Shown: positions 8,416-16,689, counted from the stretch's first letter. The stretch is 64,000 nt of DNA from Streptomyces sp. 150FB (GCF_000818195.1 NZ_JTHL01000001.1:121127-185126), one strand, 5' to 3'. Numbers and translations are program-made. Notes: generated by a model from the letters alone, not told the origin.

Positions 8416-8942
8416 CAGGAGACGAGCCAGGCCTGGTTCTGCTTGCCGTTGCACGGGGCGGTGTGGACGGTGGCGGTACCGCTCGCGTTGGCCAGGCAGT
8501 AGCCCGTCGCGTAGCCGAGCTTGATCGTGGCGTTGCGGTTGCCCGCCGCGGAGACGAGCCAGGCCTGGTTCTGCTTGCCGTTGCACGGGGCGGTGTGGAC
8601 CTTGTCGGTGCCGGTGTCGTTGGTCAGGCAGTAGGCCTGCGCGTAGCCGAGGCGGATGGTGGCGTTCTTCTGGCCGGTGCCGCTCACAAGCCAGGCCTGG
8701 TTCTGCTTGCGGTTGCAGGTGGCGGTGTGGACTCTGTCCGTACTGGTGTCGTTCTGGAGGCAGTTGGCCTGGGCGTAGCCGAGCTTGATGGTTCCGTTGG
8801 GGTCGCCGGTCGCGGAAGCGGAGCCGCTCAGCGAGACGACGAGGGCCCCTGCGGCCAGGGTGGCTACGGCGGCGCTGCTGCCGAACGTACGGGCGGCAAC
8901 AGTGGTGCGGGCGAAGGTGGTGAGGCAGTGGACGTGACGCAT
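8415..8942 (-). CDS. secreted ricin-B type beta-trefoil lectin, 175 aa
   Basis: ATG at 8942 starts a Sec signal peptide with a long hydrophobic run ending SGSASA, cut before TGDPN. The mature part is three tandem repeats of about 45 residues, each with LGYA-x-xYCL (or NCL), a V-H-T-A-x-C-N segment and the Q-x-W-type ending KQNQAWLVS. This equals one complete ricin-B trefoil with a Cys pair in each lobe. Such domains bind galactose or other sugars and are usually attached to glycosidases; here there is no catalytic domain. The repeats are also close at DNA level, so they may recombine. A purine-rich AGAAGGAAG site lies about 15 bases upstream, which is rather far. Confidence 0.8.
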   Translation of the reverse strand: MRHVHCLTTFARTTVAARTFGSSAAVATLAAGALVVSLSGSASATGDPNGTIKLGYAQANCLQNDTSTDRVHTATCNRKQNQAWLVSGTGQKNATIRLGYAQAYCLTNDTGTDKVHTAPCNGKQNQAWLVSAAGNRNATIKLGYATGYCLANASGTATVHTAPCNGKQNQAWLVS

Positions 8943-9402
8943 GGGGGGCCTGCGCTTCCTTCTCGGGGGGGGCGCTTTCTGGACCCGTCCGGTCCGGGCG
9001 GCGCGCCCTCGGGGGCGATGTCGCCGGTCCGGGATACGGCGTCGCAGCCGGCCAGTGACAGTGGATACGCACCATAAGCCGGGATGATCATGCTTGAAGG
9101 GTGCCATGCCAGCCCGGTAACCCGGATGCTGAGCTTGATCTTCTCCGTCCCACGTCCTCCGCGATAGCGCCGGTCGTCCGGTGTTCCATGGAAACCGTCC
9201 GCCGGGAGCCCGCGTGCGGCGGGAGAAGAACTTCTCCATCACTTTCGCCGATCGTGCGACCGGTGCCCAGGTGGCAGCCGACCCCTGATTCGTGGAGGCG
9301 TTGCTGTTTCGAACATGGTCGAGGCGATCTGCTCGGCGCACGCTGCTCCGGACACCGTGCGAGTTCGGCTATGAGATCACGTTCTACTGACTGAACCCGC
9401 CC
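8943..9402. other. intergenic, possible mobile-element debris
   Basis: No intact gene is visible. It lies between the lectin promoter region and a transposase scrap, so part of it may be degraded insertion-sequence DNA. I could not recognise terminal repeats. Confidence 0.35.
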
Positions 9403-9558
9403 ATGAACGCGCTCCGGCTCGGGCCCAGTTCTGCGCGGATCGACCACGACGGCGAACTCCGCGTCATCAAGGGCACGTTGATCCGTACGCAGGTCCGCTT
9501 CCCACCTGTCGACCCGGATACCCGCCGCCTTCTCAGCGCGCCGGGAGCGAGACGGTGA
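9403..9558 (+). pseudogene. transposase fragment
   Basis: A 51-residue frame carries DHDGELRVIKGTLIRTQV, a segment I recognise from the middle of a large Streptomyces transposase family (pattern G-E-L-R-V-x-x-G-T-L-I-x-L-Q-V). The surrounding protein, the catalytic acidic residues and inverted repeats are missing. It overlaps the 3' end of the leftward YceI gene by 26 bases and is inactive. Confidence 0.45.
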
Positions 9559-10084
9559 ACTCGATGTCGACCGCGTCGCGGAGTTTGAGGGCGCCGAGGA
9601 AGCCGGAGTACGGCTTTATGCCCCACCGGGACTGGACCACGCTCGTCGTGCCGGCGAGGGTGGCCTCGTCTCGCTGCTGAATCTCCAGGCGCTGCGGATG
9701 GGTCCGCCCGGCCAGGGTCAGATCACCCTCGACGGTTGCAGTGTCGTCATGGATCTCGACGGCGGTGGAGGTGAAAGCCGCGTGAGGGTGGCGATCCGTG
9801 CGCAGCATCTTGCGCATGGTTTGGTGGATCTGACGCAGGTCGCCATTACTGAGCGGTTTTACGCCACCCGTGCCCTCCAGGACCTTCAGCGCGCCCAGGT
9901 CTACCGTCACTGACACCGTCGGCGGGGTGGCGGAGTCCGCCGATACAACGACCTGGCCTTCCCATCGGGCGGCCTCGATGAGCAGATCGTGTCCGACCCT
10001 CGCGGCTACGCCTTGACGAAAGGTACGCACGAGAAGTCGCCCGGTCTCCGGTCCGATCTCGTATTCACCTGCTGCTAGAGGCAC
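9533..10084 (-). CDS. YceI family protein
   Basis: The 183-residue protein begins at a GTG (10084-10082) behind an AGGGTGA site. It has the YceI lipocalin-like signature: an N-terminal GEYEIGPETGRLLVRT strand, VGHDLLIEAARWEGQV, the buried core strands VSVTVDLGALKVLEG, a FTSTAVEI strand, VEGDLTLAGRTHP and a C-terminal FTVSLPAR strand. There is no signal peptide, so it is cytosolic. YceI proteins bind long isoprenoid or amphiphilic ligands. The physiological role here is unknown. Confidence 0.85.
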   Translation of the reverse strand: MPLAAGEYEIGPETGRLLVRTFRQGVAARVGHDLLIEAARWEGQVVVSADSATPPTVSVTVDLGALKVLEGTGGVKPLSNGDLRQIHQTMRKMLRTDRHPHAAFTSTAVEIHDDTATVEGDLTLAGRTHPQRLEIQQRDEATLAGTTSVVQSRWGIKPYSGFLGALKLRDAVDIEFTVSLPAR

Positions 10085-10321
10085 GGCTTCACCCTACGGC
10101 TCCCCTGGTGCGGTCGCAGCCCCGCGGAGCCTGCTGCGCTCCGGCTGCTGCCGACCCGTCTCCGGCAGTTCACCTCGGGCGCGGAGGACTCGGCCGGCTC
10201 AGCTTCTTCCTGCTCGGCCGTGCAGAGGGTCTCGCTGACATGACGGAGGACATGACTGAGCCGCGAAAAGTCCTCTCCGTGTTTTTTTCTGGCTTTGTCG
10301 GCGTTAGGCTGATATTAGGCC

Positions 10322-10492
10322 TGCGGGACGAGCGGGGGAGTTTGACCGGAGTAGCCGACTTCGGCGGAGTGCTTTGGCCTTCCGCCGGGGCCGACGTCGA
10401 CGGTCGACTGAGAGGCTGGAAGGCCGAAAGACCGGAAGGCGACCCTTGGAACCTGATCCGGGTAATGCCGGCGCAGGGAGCCTCGTCTCGTC
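10322..10492 (+). ncRNA. TPP riboswitch (THI element)
   Basis: The diagnostic elements appear in order: CTGAGA at 10408-10413, then ACCTGATCCGGGTAATG from 10451 and CCGGCGCAGGGAG, matching the thiamine pyrophosphate aptamer. A P1 helix is formed by GACGAG (10327-10332) and CTCGTC (10482-10487). P2 can pair the G run at 10334-10338 with GACCC at 10441-10445. The P3 arm is long, as seen in other actinobacterial examples. A perfect GC hairpin follows at 10504-10524 and may be the expression platform. The only downstream gene on this strand is a short-chain dehydrogenase with no known thiamine link, so the element may be orphaned. Confidence 0.85.
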
Positions 10493-10503
10493 AGGTCGTT
10501 ATG

Positions 10504-10524
10504 GGCCGCCCCACTGGGGCGGCC
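10504..10524 (+). terminator. GC hairpin after the TPP aptamer
   Basis: GGCCGCCCC and GGGGCGGCC form a nine-pair stem around a three-base loop, followed by TT. It sits 12 bases after the aptamer, where a transcription-attenuation platform would be. The T tract is very short, but Streptomyces terminators often lack one. Confidence 0.65.
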
Positions 10525-10671
10525 TTCGTGCGTCATCCGGCGACGTCGACGCGCCGCCCGTCACCGGGGCCGCTTGACCGACGGGCGACGGTCCGACCGG
10601 CCGACGGGCGGGCAGCGGCCCGAAGTGTAAGGATCTGACCTGTCAGCGGACGATACCTGGAGGTACGGGTC

Positions 10672-11424
10672 ATGTCGGGCAGCACATCAGAACACGGCCA
10701 GCCTCACTTGGCCGACCAAACGGTCCTGGTGATCGGTGCCAGCTCCGGCATCGGGCTCGAAACCGCACGTCAGGTACGTGCCGAGGGCGGCCGGGTAATC
10801 CTGGTCGGCCGCGACCCCGAACGGCTGCGGCAAGCCGCGCTCGATCTTCAGCCCGTCGGCACAGCCGCGTTCGATGCCAACGACACCGACCGCCTGAAGC
10901 AGTTCTTCGACGAGCTGCCGGGGCCAATCGACCATGTGCTCGTCACAGCCGGCAACCCCTCGTACATGCCCTTGGCAACCATGGACGTCGCCGCGGCCCG
11001 CCAGGCCTTCGGCCAGCGACTCGCCATGACGCTCGCCGTGGCCCTCTACAGCCGTGACAAGGTACGCGCCGGAGGAACGCTCCTGTTCGTCGGCGGCACC
11101 GGCGGCCGGCGGCCCGGCGTCGGCATGTCCATCGTCTCCGCCACCACCGCGGCCATGCCCGCTCTGACCGCCAATCTTGCGCTGGAACTGGCACCGATCC
11201 GGGTGAACCTCATCGCGCCCGGATTCGTGGATACGCCTCTCTCCGCCTCGCTCCTGGGTGATCAACTCGAAGCCCGGCGTGAGGAGTTGCGTTCCACGCT
11301 TCCCATCCGGCGGGTCGTCGGTCCGGCTGACGTCGCGGCTCTGGCCGTACACATCATGCGCAACGAGGCACTCACCGGTGGGACGTACGACGTGGACGGC
11401 GGCCAGCAGCTCCTCTCCTCCTGA
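10672..11424 (+). CDS. short-chain dehydrogenase-fold protein lacking the YxxxK pair
   Basis: GGAGGT precedes the ATG at 10672. The N-terminal Rossmann motif is intact (VIGASSGIG, residues 20-28), as are the ITAG-like element VTAGNP and the C-terminal RVNLIAPGFVDTP and DVDGGQ segments, so NAD(P) binding is likely. At the catalytic position, however, the expected Tyr-x3-Lys reads V155-SAT-T159, and no alternative Tyr/Lys pair is in register. The protein may bind a nucleotide without normal dehydrogenase chemistry, or may use another mechanism. It is downstream of the TPP riboswitch, 147 bases after its hairpin, the only gene that element could control here. Confidence 0.8.
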   Translation: MSGSTSEHGQPHLADQTVLVIGASSGIGLETARQVRAEGGRVILVGRDPERLRQAALDLQPVGTAAFDANDTDRLKQFFDELPGPIDHVLVTAGNPSYMPLATMDVAAARQAFGQRLAMTLAVALYSRDKVRAGGTLLFVGGTGGRRPGVGMSIVSATTAAMPALTANLALELAPIRVNLIAPGFVDTPLSASLLGDQLEARREELRSTLPIRRVVGPADVAALAVHIMRNEALTGGTYDVDGGQQLLSS

Positions 11425-11471
11425 CGACCGGCCGGAGAGGGGAACCTCTCGCCACGCCCACACACACCGCC

Positions 11472-11534
11472 GCACCCGGCACCCGGCACCCGGCACCCGG
11501 CACCCGGCACCCGGCACCCGGCACCCGGCACCCG
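11472..11534. repeat. 7-bp tandem repeat, 9 perfect copies
   Basis: GCACCCG is repeated nine times without a mismatch between the dehydrogenase stop and the phospholipase start. A 7-bp unit changes reading frame with each copy gained or lost, and it may be prone to slippage. It lies 78 bases upstream of the phospholipase start codon. Confidence 0.95.
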
Positions 11535-11611
11535 ATGTGATCGAACCCGTCCCCGCACCCTTGCCGGAAGACGATGTTGCGAACGCCCTCCGGTGGGGCA
11601 GGAACCGCCCC

Positions 11612-12580
11612 ATGACACTGAGCCGTCGCTCCCTCATACGCTCCGCCGCCCTCACCACCACCGCCCTGGTGACCGGCGCCGGCATCGCCCCCGCACGCGC
11701 CGCGACCGCCCCGCGCTCCGCCGCGGCCACCGGCAGTGAGATTCCCGCCGACTGGATGGGCGCGCTGCCCGACGCGCTGTCCCTGCTGCGGATGACCATT
11801 CCCGGCACCCACGACTCCTGCTGCACCGACCCGAACAACGGCACCGAGTGGTCTCACACCCAGAACTGGGGGATCACCGAGCAACTCCAGCGCGGCGTAC
11901 GGTTCCTGGACATCCGGGCCAACGGCCTCGAGGGCCACCCCGACGACTCGTTCGGGATCTACCACGCCTCGTACTACCAGGGCATCACCTTCGACGGGGT
12001 GCTCGCGGAGTGCCGCGACTTCCTGCAGCAACATCCGAGCGAGACGATTGTGATGCGGTTGAAGAAGGAGGACGGCACCAACAACGATGTCGGCGCCCGC
12101 TTCAAGGACATCCTGAACGTCTACCTCGACACCAAGGGCTGGCGCCCCTGGTTCCTCCTCACCGACCGGATGCCGTCGCTCGGCGAGGCACGCAAGCGGA
12201 TCGTGCTGATCGCCCAGTTCGACAACGACTTGCCCGTCCTGCAATGGCCGGGCGGCGACAACGATTTCCTGTCCAACCAGTGGTTCTCGCTCCAGGACAT
12301 CTACCAAGGGCTGTCCTGGCCGTCCGACAAGACCGCGAAAGTCACCCAACAGTTCGACAACGTCACCGGGGACCAGAACTCGGCGCTGATGTACATCAAC
12401 TTCGCCAGCTACGCCGGCGGTGGCTGGCCCAAGGTCAACGCCGACGCCATCATGCCCGGGGTCCAGAGCTATCTGAACGGCCGGCTCTCGGACCGTACAC
12501 ACCTCGGCGTCGTCCCCATGGACTTCCCTGACTTCCACTCGGACACGCTGCGCACCCTCATCGACTGGAACTGGCACTGA
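11612..12580 (+). CDS. secreted phosphatidylinositol-specific phospholipase C, Tat signal
   Basis: The 322-residue protein opens with a twin-arginine signal (SRRSLIRSAAL and a hydrophobic run ending APARA). The PLC X-domain follows: RMTIPGTHDSC carries the first catalytic His, RGVRFLDIRANG the metal/substrate strand, and FGIYHASYYQG the second His. Downstream are RKRIVLIAQFDND and a C-terminal Trp-rich barrel end. Such enzymes cleave phosphatidylinositol or GPI-type lipids outside the cell without calcium. CAGGA precedes the ATG at 11612. An in-frame extension to 11258 would read through the 7-bp repeat and is rejected because it lacks a signal peptide and start site. Confidence 0.88.
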   Translation: MTLSRRSLIRSAALTTTALVTGAGIAPARAATAPRSAAATGSEIPADWMGALPDALSLLRMTIPGTHDSCCTDPNNGTEWSHTQNWGITEQLQRGVRFLDIRANGLEGHPDDSFGIYHASYYQGITFDGVLAECRDFLQQHPSETIVMRLKKEDGTNNDVGARFKDILNVYLDTKGWRPWFLLTDRMPSLGEARKRIVLIAQFDNDLPVLQWPGGDNDFLSNQWFSLQDIYQGLSWPSDKTAKVTQQFDNVTGDQNSALMYINFASYAGGGWPKVNADAIMPGVQSYLNGRLSDRTHLGVVPMDFPDFHSDTLRTLIDWNWH

Positions 12581-12601
12581 CACCGCGCACCCGTTCCCGG
12601 A

Positions 12602-12646
12602 GCCCGGGCCCCGACACCGCCGTACTACCGGCACCGGGGCCCGGGC
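12602..12646. terminator. 12-bp stem terminator after the phospholipase gene
   Basis: GCCCGGGCCCCG and CGGGGCCCGGGC pair perfectly around a 21-base loop, starting 21 bases after the phospholipase stop. There is no T tract, as is common in Streptomyces terminators. Confidence 0.55.
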
Positions 12647-12864
12647 CCGGACCCGCGGCCCGTCAGGAACAGCTCCGCGGTCAACACCGTTGCCACTGCC
12701 TCGATCTGCCCAGCCCAGCAGGCAGCTCTCCGCGTCACTTCCCACCCCTGATTCGAGATCGGGACCGGTCCCGGCCCACCCCTGGTGGAATGCTCGCATG
12801 TCAGGAGCGCCCACCTGGTCATCGACCGGGGGCAGCTCACAGGTCACGGATTGCGGAGAGTCAG

Positions 12865-14160
12865 ATGAGAAGTCCGGTACGTGGAGGTGTCATCGCTCTG
12901 GCCTCGGCGGCCCTGGTGGCCTCATGCACCGCGGGCCCGACGGGGGAACGCGGCAGTCAGGGGGCCACCGGCTCGCCCCGGGCCAAGCCCACCCGGAACG
13001 CCCTCGACCTCAGCGGCGATCCCCGGGCCGCGGCGCCCTTGGCGTTCGACAGCAAGGCGGCCCATGTCCTGCCGACCGGCCCTGGGGGTATCCCCTCCCT
13101 TGCTTTGTACGGGCATGGGGCCTGGCTCTCGCACGCGTCCGGCATGACGCTGTACAACCTGGCCACGGGTAAGGCCGTCACCGACATCACGACCAAGAAC
13201 TCACCCACGTACGACCTGCCGGCACCACGCGATCTGTCCAAGAAGCAGGCCGAGTTGGCCCGGGACCGCCTGCCGGCTCCTGAGCCGGTGCAGATCGGCG
13301 GTGAACCGGCCATGCTCACCGTCGTGCCGGTCCAGCTCGCCAAGCAAGGCAGCGGTTCGGCGCAAGCCGGGTTCGAGGTGATCGCGGCGCGGGCGGACAA
13401 CGGCAAGCTGATCTGGCGGCTTCCCGTGGACATCTACGGTGACCCGGCCGGCAAGCTCGGCACGTTCCCCCCTTCGACCGGAAACGGTGTGGCGACGGTC
13501 AGTTGGACGGAGGACGGCGACCTGACTGGCACCTTCGCGGTCTCCTTGGACAAGCCTCGCCTGCTGTGGCAACGTGCGAGCTTCTTGAAGATCGGCGGAT
13601 CCGGCGACGCTCTCATCGGTTTTCGCGAGGAGGCGGACGAGGGCCACACGTTGGCCGGTGTCTCCGCGACCACCAGCCGTGACCTCTGGGTCAAGGAGAT
13701 TCCGGACGGCACCACTTGGTCGATGAGCTCGATCGGCGCGGGACCATTGGCCGAACTCAGTGACGACAGCGAGCAGGCGCGGTTGATCGACATCACGACC
13801 GGCAACTTCGTGCTGTCCAAGGGAGGCGGCCTGACCAAGCGCATGGACTGCGATCACGGCGAGGGCGGCACCGTCCTGCTGTGTACCTCGAAGCGGGACG
13901 GTGCGTTGGCGCTGGACGATGCCGGCAGGATCTTGTGGCGCCGGGCGGCGGGTGACGGCCCGGAGAAGTGGAGCGCCACCGTAGAAGCCTCGTTCAAGAA
14001 TCTGTTCTACGCCAAGGGCAAAGAGGGGGCGTTCGTCGTCGACGGGCGTACCGGACGAACGGTCAGCGCCGACGCGGGGGTTGTCCCCGATAAGGTCAAC
14101 TCCTACGCCGCGCTGGTCTACACCGACACCGGCACAGAGGTCCACAACGCAAAACGCTGA
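12865..14160 (+). CDS. lipoprotein with PQQ-like beta-propeller repeats
   Basis: The ATG at 12865 is preceded by GGAGAG. The 431-residue product starts MRSPVRGG, has a hydrophobic stretch and the lipobox LVASC, then a Gly/Ser/Thr linker. The body repeats beta-rich blades of the type DNGKLIWRLPVD, RDLWVKEIPDG and DDAGRILWRRA, each with a central Trp, as in PQQ/WD40-like propellers. It is therefore an outer-face propeller protein, perhaps a binding or scaffold protein for cell-surface processes. No catalytic signature is evident. It stands alone downstream of the phospholipase gene. Confidence 0.75.
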   Translation: MRSPVRGGVIALASAALVASCTAGPTGERGSQGATGSPRAKPTRNALDLSGDPRAAAPLAFDSKAAHVLPTGPGGIPSLALYGHGAWLSHASGMTLYNLATGKAVTDITTKNSPTYDLPAPRDLSKKQAELARDRLPAPEPVQIGGEPAMLTVVPVQLAKQGSGSAQAGFEVIAARADNGKLIWRLPVDIYGDPAGKLGTFPPSTGNGVATVSWTEDGDLTGTFAVSLDKPRLLWQRASFLKIGGSGDALIGFREEADEGHTLAGVSATTSRDLWVKEIPDGTTWSMSSIGAGPLAELSDDSEQARLIDITTGNFVLSKGGGLTKRMDCDHGEGGTVLLCTSKRDGALALDDAGRILWRRAAGDGPEKWSATVEASFKNLFYAKGKEGAFVVDGRTGRTVSADAGVVPDKVNSYAALVYTDTGTEVHNAKR

Positions 14161-14545
14161 CTGAAACCGCCCGTCACTTCGGCGGCGCGTCCGACAGCGC
14201 GCACCCATCACTGAGGACGAGCCGCGTGCGATCAGGGTCCCCGGCGTTGGGCGAATGTCAGCCGCTCGGCGCCCGGCTGAGGTCGACGACGCAGAAGATA
14301 TTGCCGTCCGGATCGGCGAGTACGACGAAGCGTGGGGGAATCTTAGGATCCTTCGGGCTCGGATGACCAGGGAGCACGCTCCGTCGCTGTGCGACCCCGA
14401 GAGCCGATGCTCGGCGGGACACAGATCCGAGTGGCTTGCGGCGCGCTGCGTCCCGGGACCTGAGAACCGATGACCGCATCGGTTCCGGGCGAAGTACGGC
14501 GTGCCTTGAAGGCAACGCGATAGTTCGCTCCGTACTGTACTCGGC
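14161..14545. other. intergenic stretch containing a VOC gene scrap
   Basis: The left half holds the glyoxalase-fold remnant at 14258-14340. The rest is the promoter side of the rightward PPOX-fold gene. Confidence 0.5.
14258..14340 (-). pseudogene. C-terminal scrap of a VOC (glyoxalase-fold) protein
   Basis: The last 26 codons of a frame read PPRFVVLADPDGNIFCVVD then a short tail and stop. The D-P-D/E-G-N-x-F-C-V-V sequence is the closing strand of glyoxalase/bleomycin-resistance proteins. Nothing upstream continues the domain, so the gene is deleted. Confidence 0.6.
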
Positions 14546-14971
14546 ATGGCTGAGCAAATGAGTGAGGATGTGTGGAAGGCCTTCATCAGAGAAGGCACTC
14601 GTACCGGAAAACTGTCCACCGTCCGGGCGGACGGCAGCCCGCACATCGCGCCCATGTGGTTCCTGCTGGATGGTGACGATCTCGTTTTCACCACGGAGAA
14701 TACGACGGTGAAGAGCCACAATCTTCTGCGGGACGAACGTGCGGCGCTGTGTGTCGACGACGAGCGGCCGCCCTATTCCTTCGTGGTGCTGCGGGGACGC
14801 GTCGAGATCTCGGAAGATCCCAGCCAGTTGCTCACCTGGGCGACCAGTATTGCCGCGCGGTACATGGGCGAGAACCGTGCGCGGGATTTCGGCGAACGCA
14901 ACAGCGTTCCGGGCATACTGCTGGGGCGAATGCGGATCGAGCACGTCACCGCCTACGCGGCCATCGCCTGA
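14546..14971 (+). CDS. PPOX-class F420/flavin-dependent oxidoreductase
   Basis: The 141-residue protein is a split-barrel of the pyridoxamine-phosphate-oxidase superfamily: KLSTVRADGSPHIAPMWFL, LVFTTENTTVKSHNLLRDER and AALCVDDERPPYSFVVLRGR are the strands that line the cofactor site. In actinobacteria the short single-domain forms with TTxxxxKxxNL patterns are usually F420- or FMN-binding reductases, similar to Rv1155. No catalytic specificity can be read. No strong ribosome site is visible before the ATG. It is followed by a gap and then the molybdenum oxidoreductase operon. Confidence 0.85.
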   Translation: MAEQMSEDVWKAFIREGTRTGKLSTVRADGSPHIAPMWFLLDGDDLVFTTENTTVKSHNLLRDERAALCVDDERPPYSFVVLRGRVEISEDPSQLLTWATSIAARYMGENRARDFGERNSVPGILLGRMRIEHVTAYAAIA

Positions 14972-15188
14972 TCGCTGTCATTGCGAGACCTGCCCCACGC
15001 CCTCTGCGCCGGGCCTGAAAACGTGCCGAACCTTCGTAGGGCTCAGTGTGCCGGACGGCAGTTCGGTCGCCGTATCAGGAATCAGCCAGGCCACGGCGGC
15101 CTCGTCCCGGTGGAGTGCGACGCAAAAGCCGCCGCTGGTCCAATCTCTCTGAATTCTCTTCGAGTTTCGTTTTCCGGAAGGCCTCAGC

Positions 15189-15713
15189 ATGGGCGCGGAT
15201 GTATCGCGTGAAACCGCGGTTCCCGAAGTATGGGAGCCTGTCACGAAACTGACGGTGAATGGGCGCCCGTCCGTCCTGAGTCTCGACACCCGCGTCACGC
15301 TCCTGGACGCGTTGCGAGACCATCTGGGTCTGGTGGGGACGAAGAAAGGGTGCGACCAGGGAGCCTGCGGTGCCTGCACCGTGCATGTGAACGGGAAGCG
15401 CGTGCTCTCGTGTCTCACCCTCGCGGCACAGTGCGAGGGCCACGCCGTGACGACGATCGAGGGTCTCGCGCGCCCCGGTAAGACGCATCCCATGCAGGAA
15501 GCCTTCGTCGCACGGGACGGCTTCCAGTGCGGATTCTGCACGCCAGGACAGATCATGTCGGCAGTTTCCCTGATCGACGAGGGCCGGGCCGGTACGGATG
15601 ACGAGATCCGCGAGTTCATGAGCGGAAATCTCTGCCGCTGCGGTGCTTATCCGAACATGGTGGCGGCTATCCGCGAAGTGGCGTCCACGGGGAGCGGCGA
15701 TGCGGCCGTTTGA
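15189..15713 (+). CDS. 2Fe-2S subunit of a molybdenum aldehyde/xanthine oxidoreductase
   Basis: The 174-residue subunit carries two [2Fe-2S] sites. The plant-ferredoxin-type one is GCDQGACGACTVH plus a later Cys (VLSCLTLA), and the helical one is QCGFCTPGQ with NLCRCGAY. It passes electrons from the molybdenum subunit to the FAD subunit. ATG at 15189 begins the frame, which is the first of three overlapping genes. It matches the PaoA/YagT and CoxS families. There is no Tat twin-arginine at the start, so unlike E. coli PaoA it is probably cytosolic. Confidence 0.92.
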   Translation: MGADVSRETAVPEVWEPVTKLTVNGRPSVLSLDTRVTLLDALRDHLGLVGTKKGCDQGACGACTVHVNGKRVLSCLTLAAQCEGHAVTTIEGLARPGKTHPMQEAFVARDGFQCGFCTPGQIMSAVSLIDEGRAGTDDEIREFMSGNLCRCGAYPNMVAAIREVASTGSGDAAV

Positions 15714-16689
15714 GTACGTCCGGGCAACGGAGCTTCGCGAGGCGGTGCGACTGGTCTCGGCCCATCCGGGCGGCGCGTATCTGGCCGGGGGGACGACGCA
15801 GCTCGATCTGATGAAGGACGGGGTGCTCGCCCCGGGCCTGCTGGTCGACATCACGCGTCTTCCGCTTGCCGGTACCGAGCGGCAGGGTGAGGTGCTTCAC
15901 GTCGGCGCTCTGACGACGATGGAGGAGCTGGCAGCCGATCCGACAGTCGCCGAGCGGCTGCCCCTGGTCCGCGAAGCACTGCTGAAAGGCGCCTCCACCC
16001 AACTGCGGAACATGGCGACGATCGGCGGAAACCTGTTGCAGCGGACGCGCTGCCGGTACTTCCGCGACCCCGACGTCCCGAAGTGCAACAAGCGCCTCCC
16101 GGAGTCCGGTTGTGCGGCCGTCGAGGGCGTCCCCCGTATGCACGCCATTCTCGGCGTGAACGAGCGGTGCGTCGCCCTGCACGCCTCGGACCTCGCCGTC
16201 CCTCTGGTAGCGCTCGACGCGGTGGTACGCGTCCAGGGACCGACGGGCGAACGACAGATTCCGCTGACCGACTTCTACCTCCCGTCGTCGGACAGTCCCG
16301 ACGTGGAGAACCGCCTCGAACACGGCGAACTGATCACCGCGGTCGAGATCCCGCTGCTTCCCCCCGAGGCCGTCTCAGGCTACCTGAAGGTACGCGACCG
16401 GATGTCCTACGAGTTCGCACTCACCTCGGCCGCGGTGGCCCTGGTGGTCTCCGGCGGAATCATCCGTGAGGCCAGGATCGGGCTCGGCGGGGTGGGCAGC
16501 AGGCCCTGGCGCGCGTGGGACGCCGAGCGGGTGCTCGTCGGCTCACCTGCCGATACATCGACCTTTCGACGAGCGGCTCGGGTGGCCGTACAGGACGCCT
16601 GGACCGTGCCGGGCACGGCGTTCAAGGTAGAACTCGCTCAGCGCTGCCTGATCCGCGAACTGCGCGTCGTGTCAGGGGCGGCGGCATGA
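15700..16689 (+). CDS. FAD subunit of the molybdenum oxidoreductase, with 4Fe-4S Cys motif
   Basis: The ATG at 15700 overlaps the end of the 2Fe-2S gene by 14 bases behind GGGGAGC. The 329-residue protein has the FAD-binding signatures AYLAGGTTQLDLMKDG and ATIGGNLLQRTRC. A Cys-rich insert follows with spacing C-x10-C-x8-C right after a preceding Cys, resembling the [4Fe-4S] site reported for the PaoB/YagS type and absent from ordinary CoxM subunits. The C-terminal domain (GYLKVRDRMSYEFALTSAA) is typical. It takes electrons from the iron-sulfur subunit to an acceptor such as oxygen. Confidence 0.92.
   Translation: MRPFEYVRATELREAVRLVSAHPGGAYLAGGTTQLDLMKDGVLAPGLLVDITRLPLAGTERQGEVLHVGALTTMEELAADPTVAERLPLVREALLKGASTQLRNMATIGGNLLQRTRCRYFRDPDVPKCNKRLPESGCAAVEGVPRMHAILGVNERCVALHASDLAVPLVALDAVVRVQGPTGERQIPLTDFYLPSSDSPDVENRLEHGELITAVEIPLLPPEAVSGYLKVRDRMSYEFALTSAAVALVVSGGIIREARIGLGGVGSRPWRAWDAERVLVGSPADTSTFRRAARVAVQDAWTVPGTAFKVELAQRCLIRELRVVSGAAA

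Noticed and set aside
10108..10638. Plus-strand frame of 176 residues upstream of the dehydrogenase
   Set aside because: It covers the TPP riboswitch and hairpin, lacks a ribosome site and has no recognisable domain.
11472..11534. CRISPR-like array
   Set aside because: The repeat is 7 bp with no spacers and no cas genes; it is a simple tandem repeat.
11258..11611. In-frame extension of the phospholipase gene to 11258
   Set aside because: It would overlap the dehydrogenase gene and read through the 7-bp repeat, and the Tat signal begins at 11612.
14978..15188. Leftward frame whose last 60 codons lie outside the 2Fe-2S gene
   Set aside because: There is no start signal, and the upstream portion is antisense to a real gene. 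The content does not match a family I recognise.
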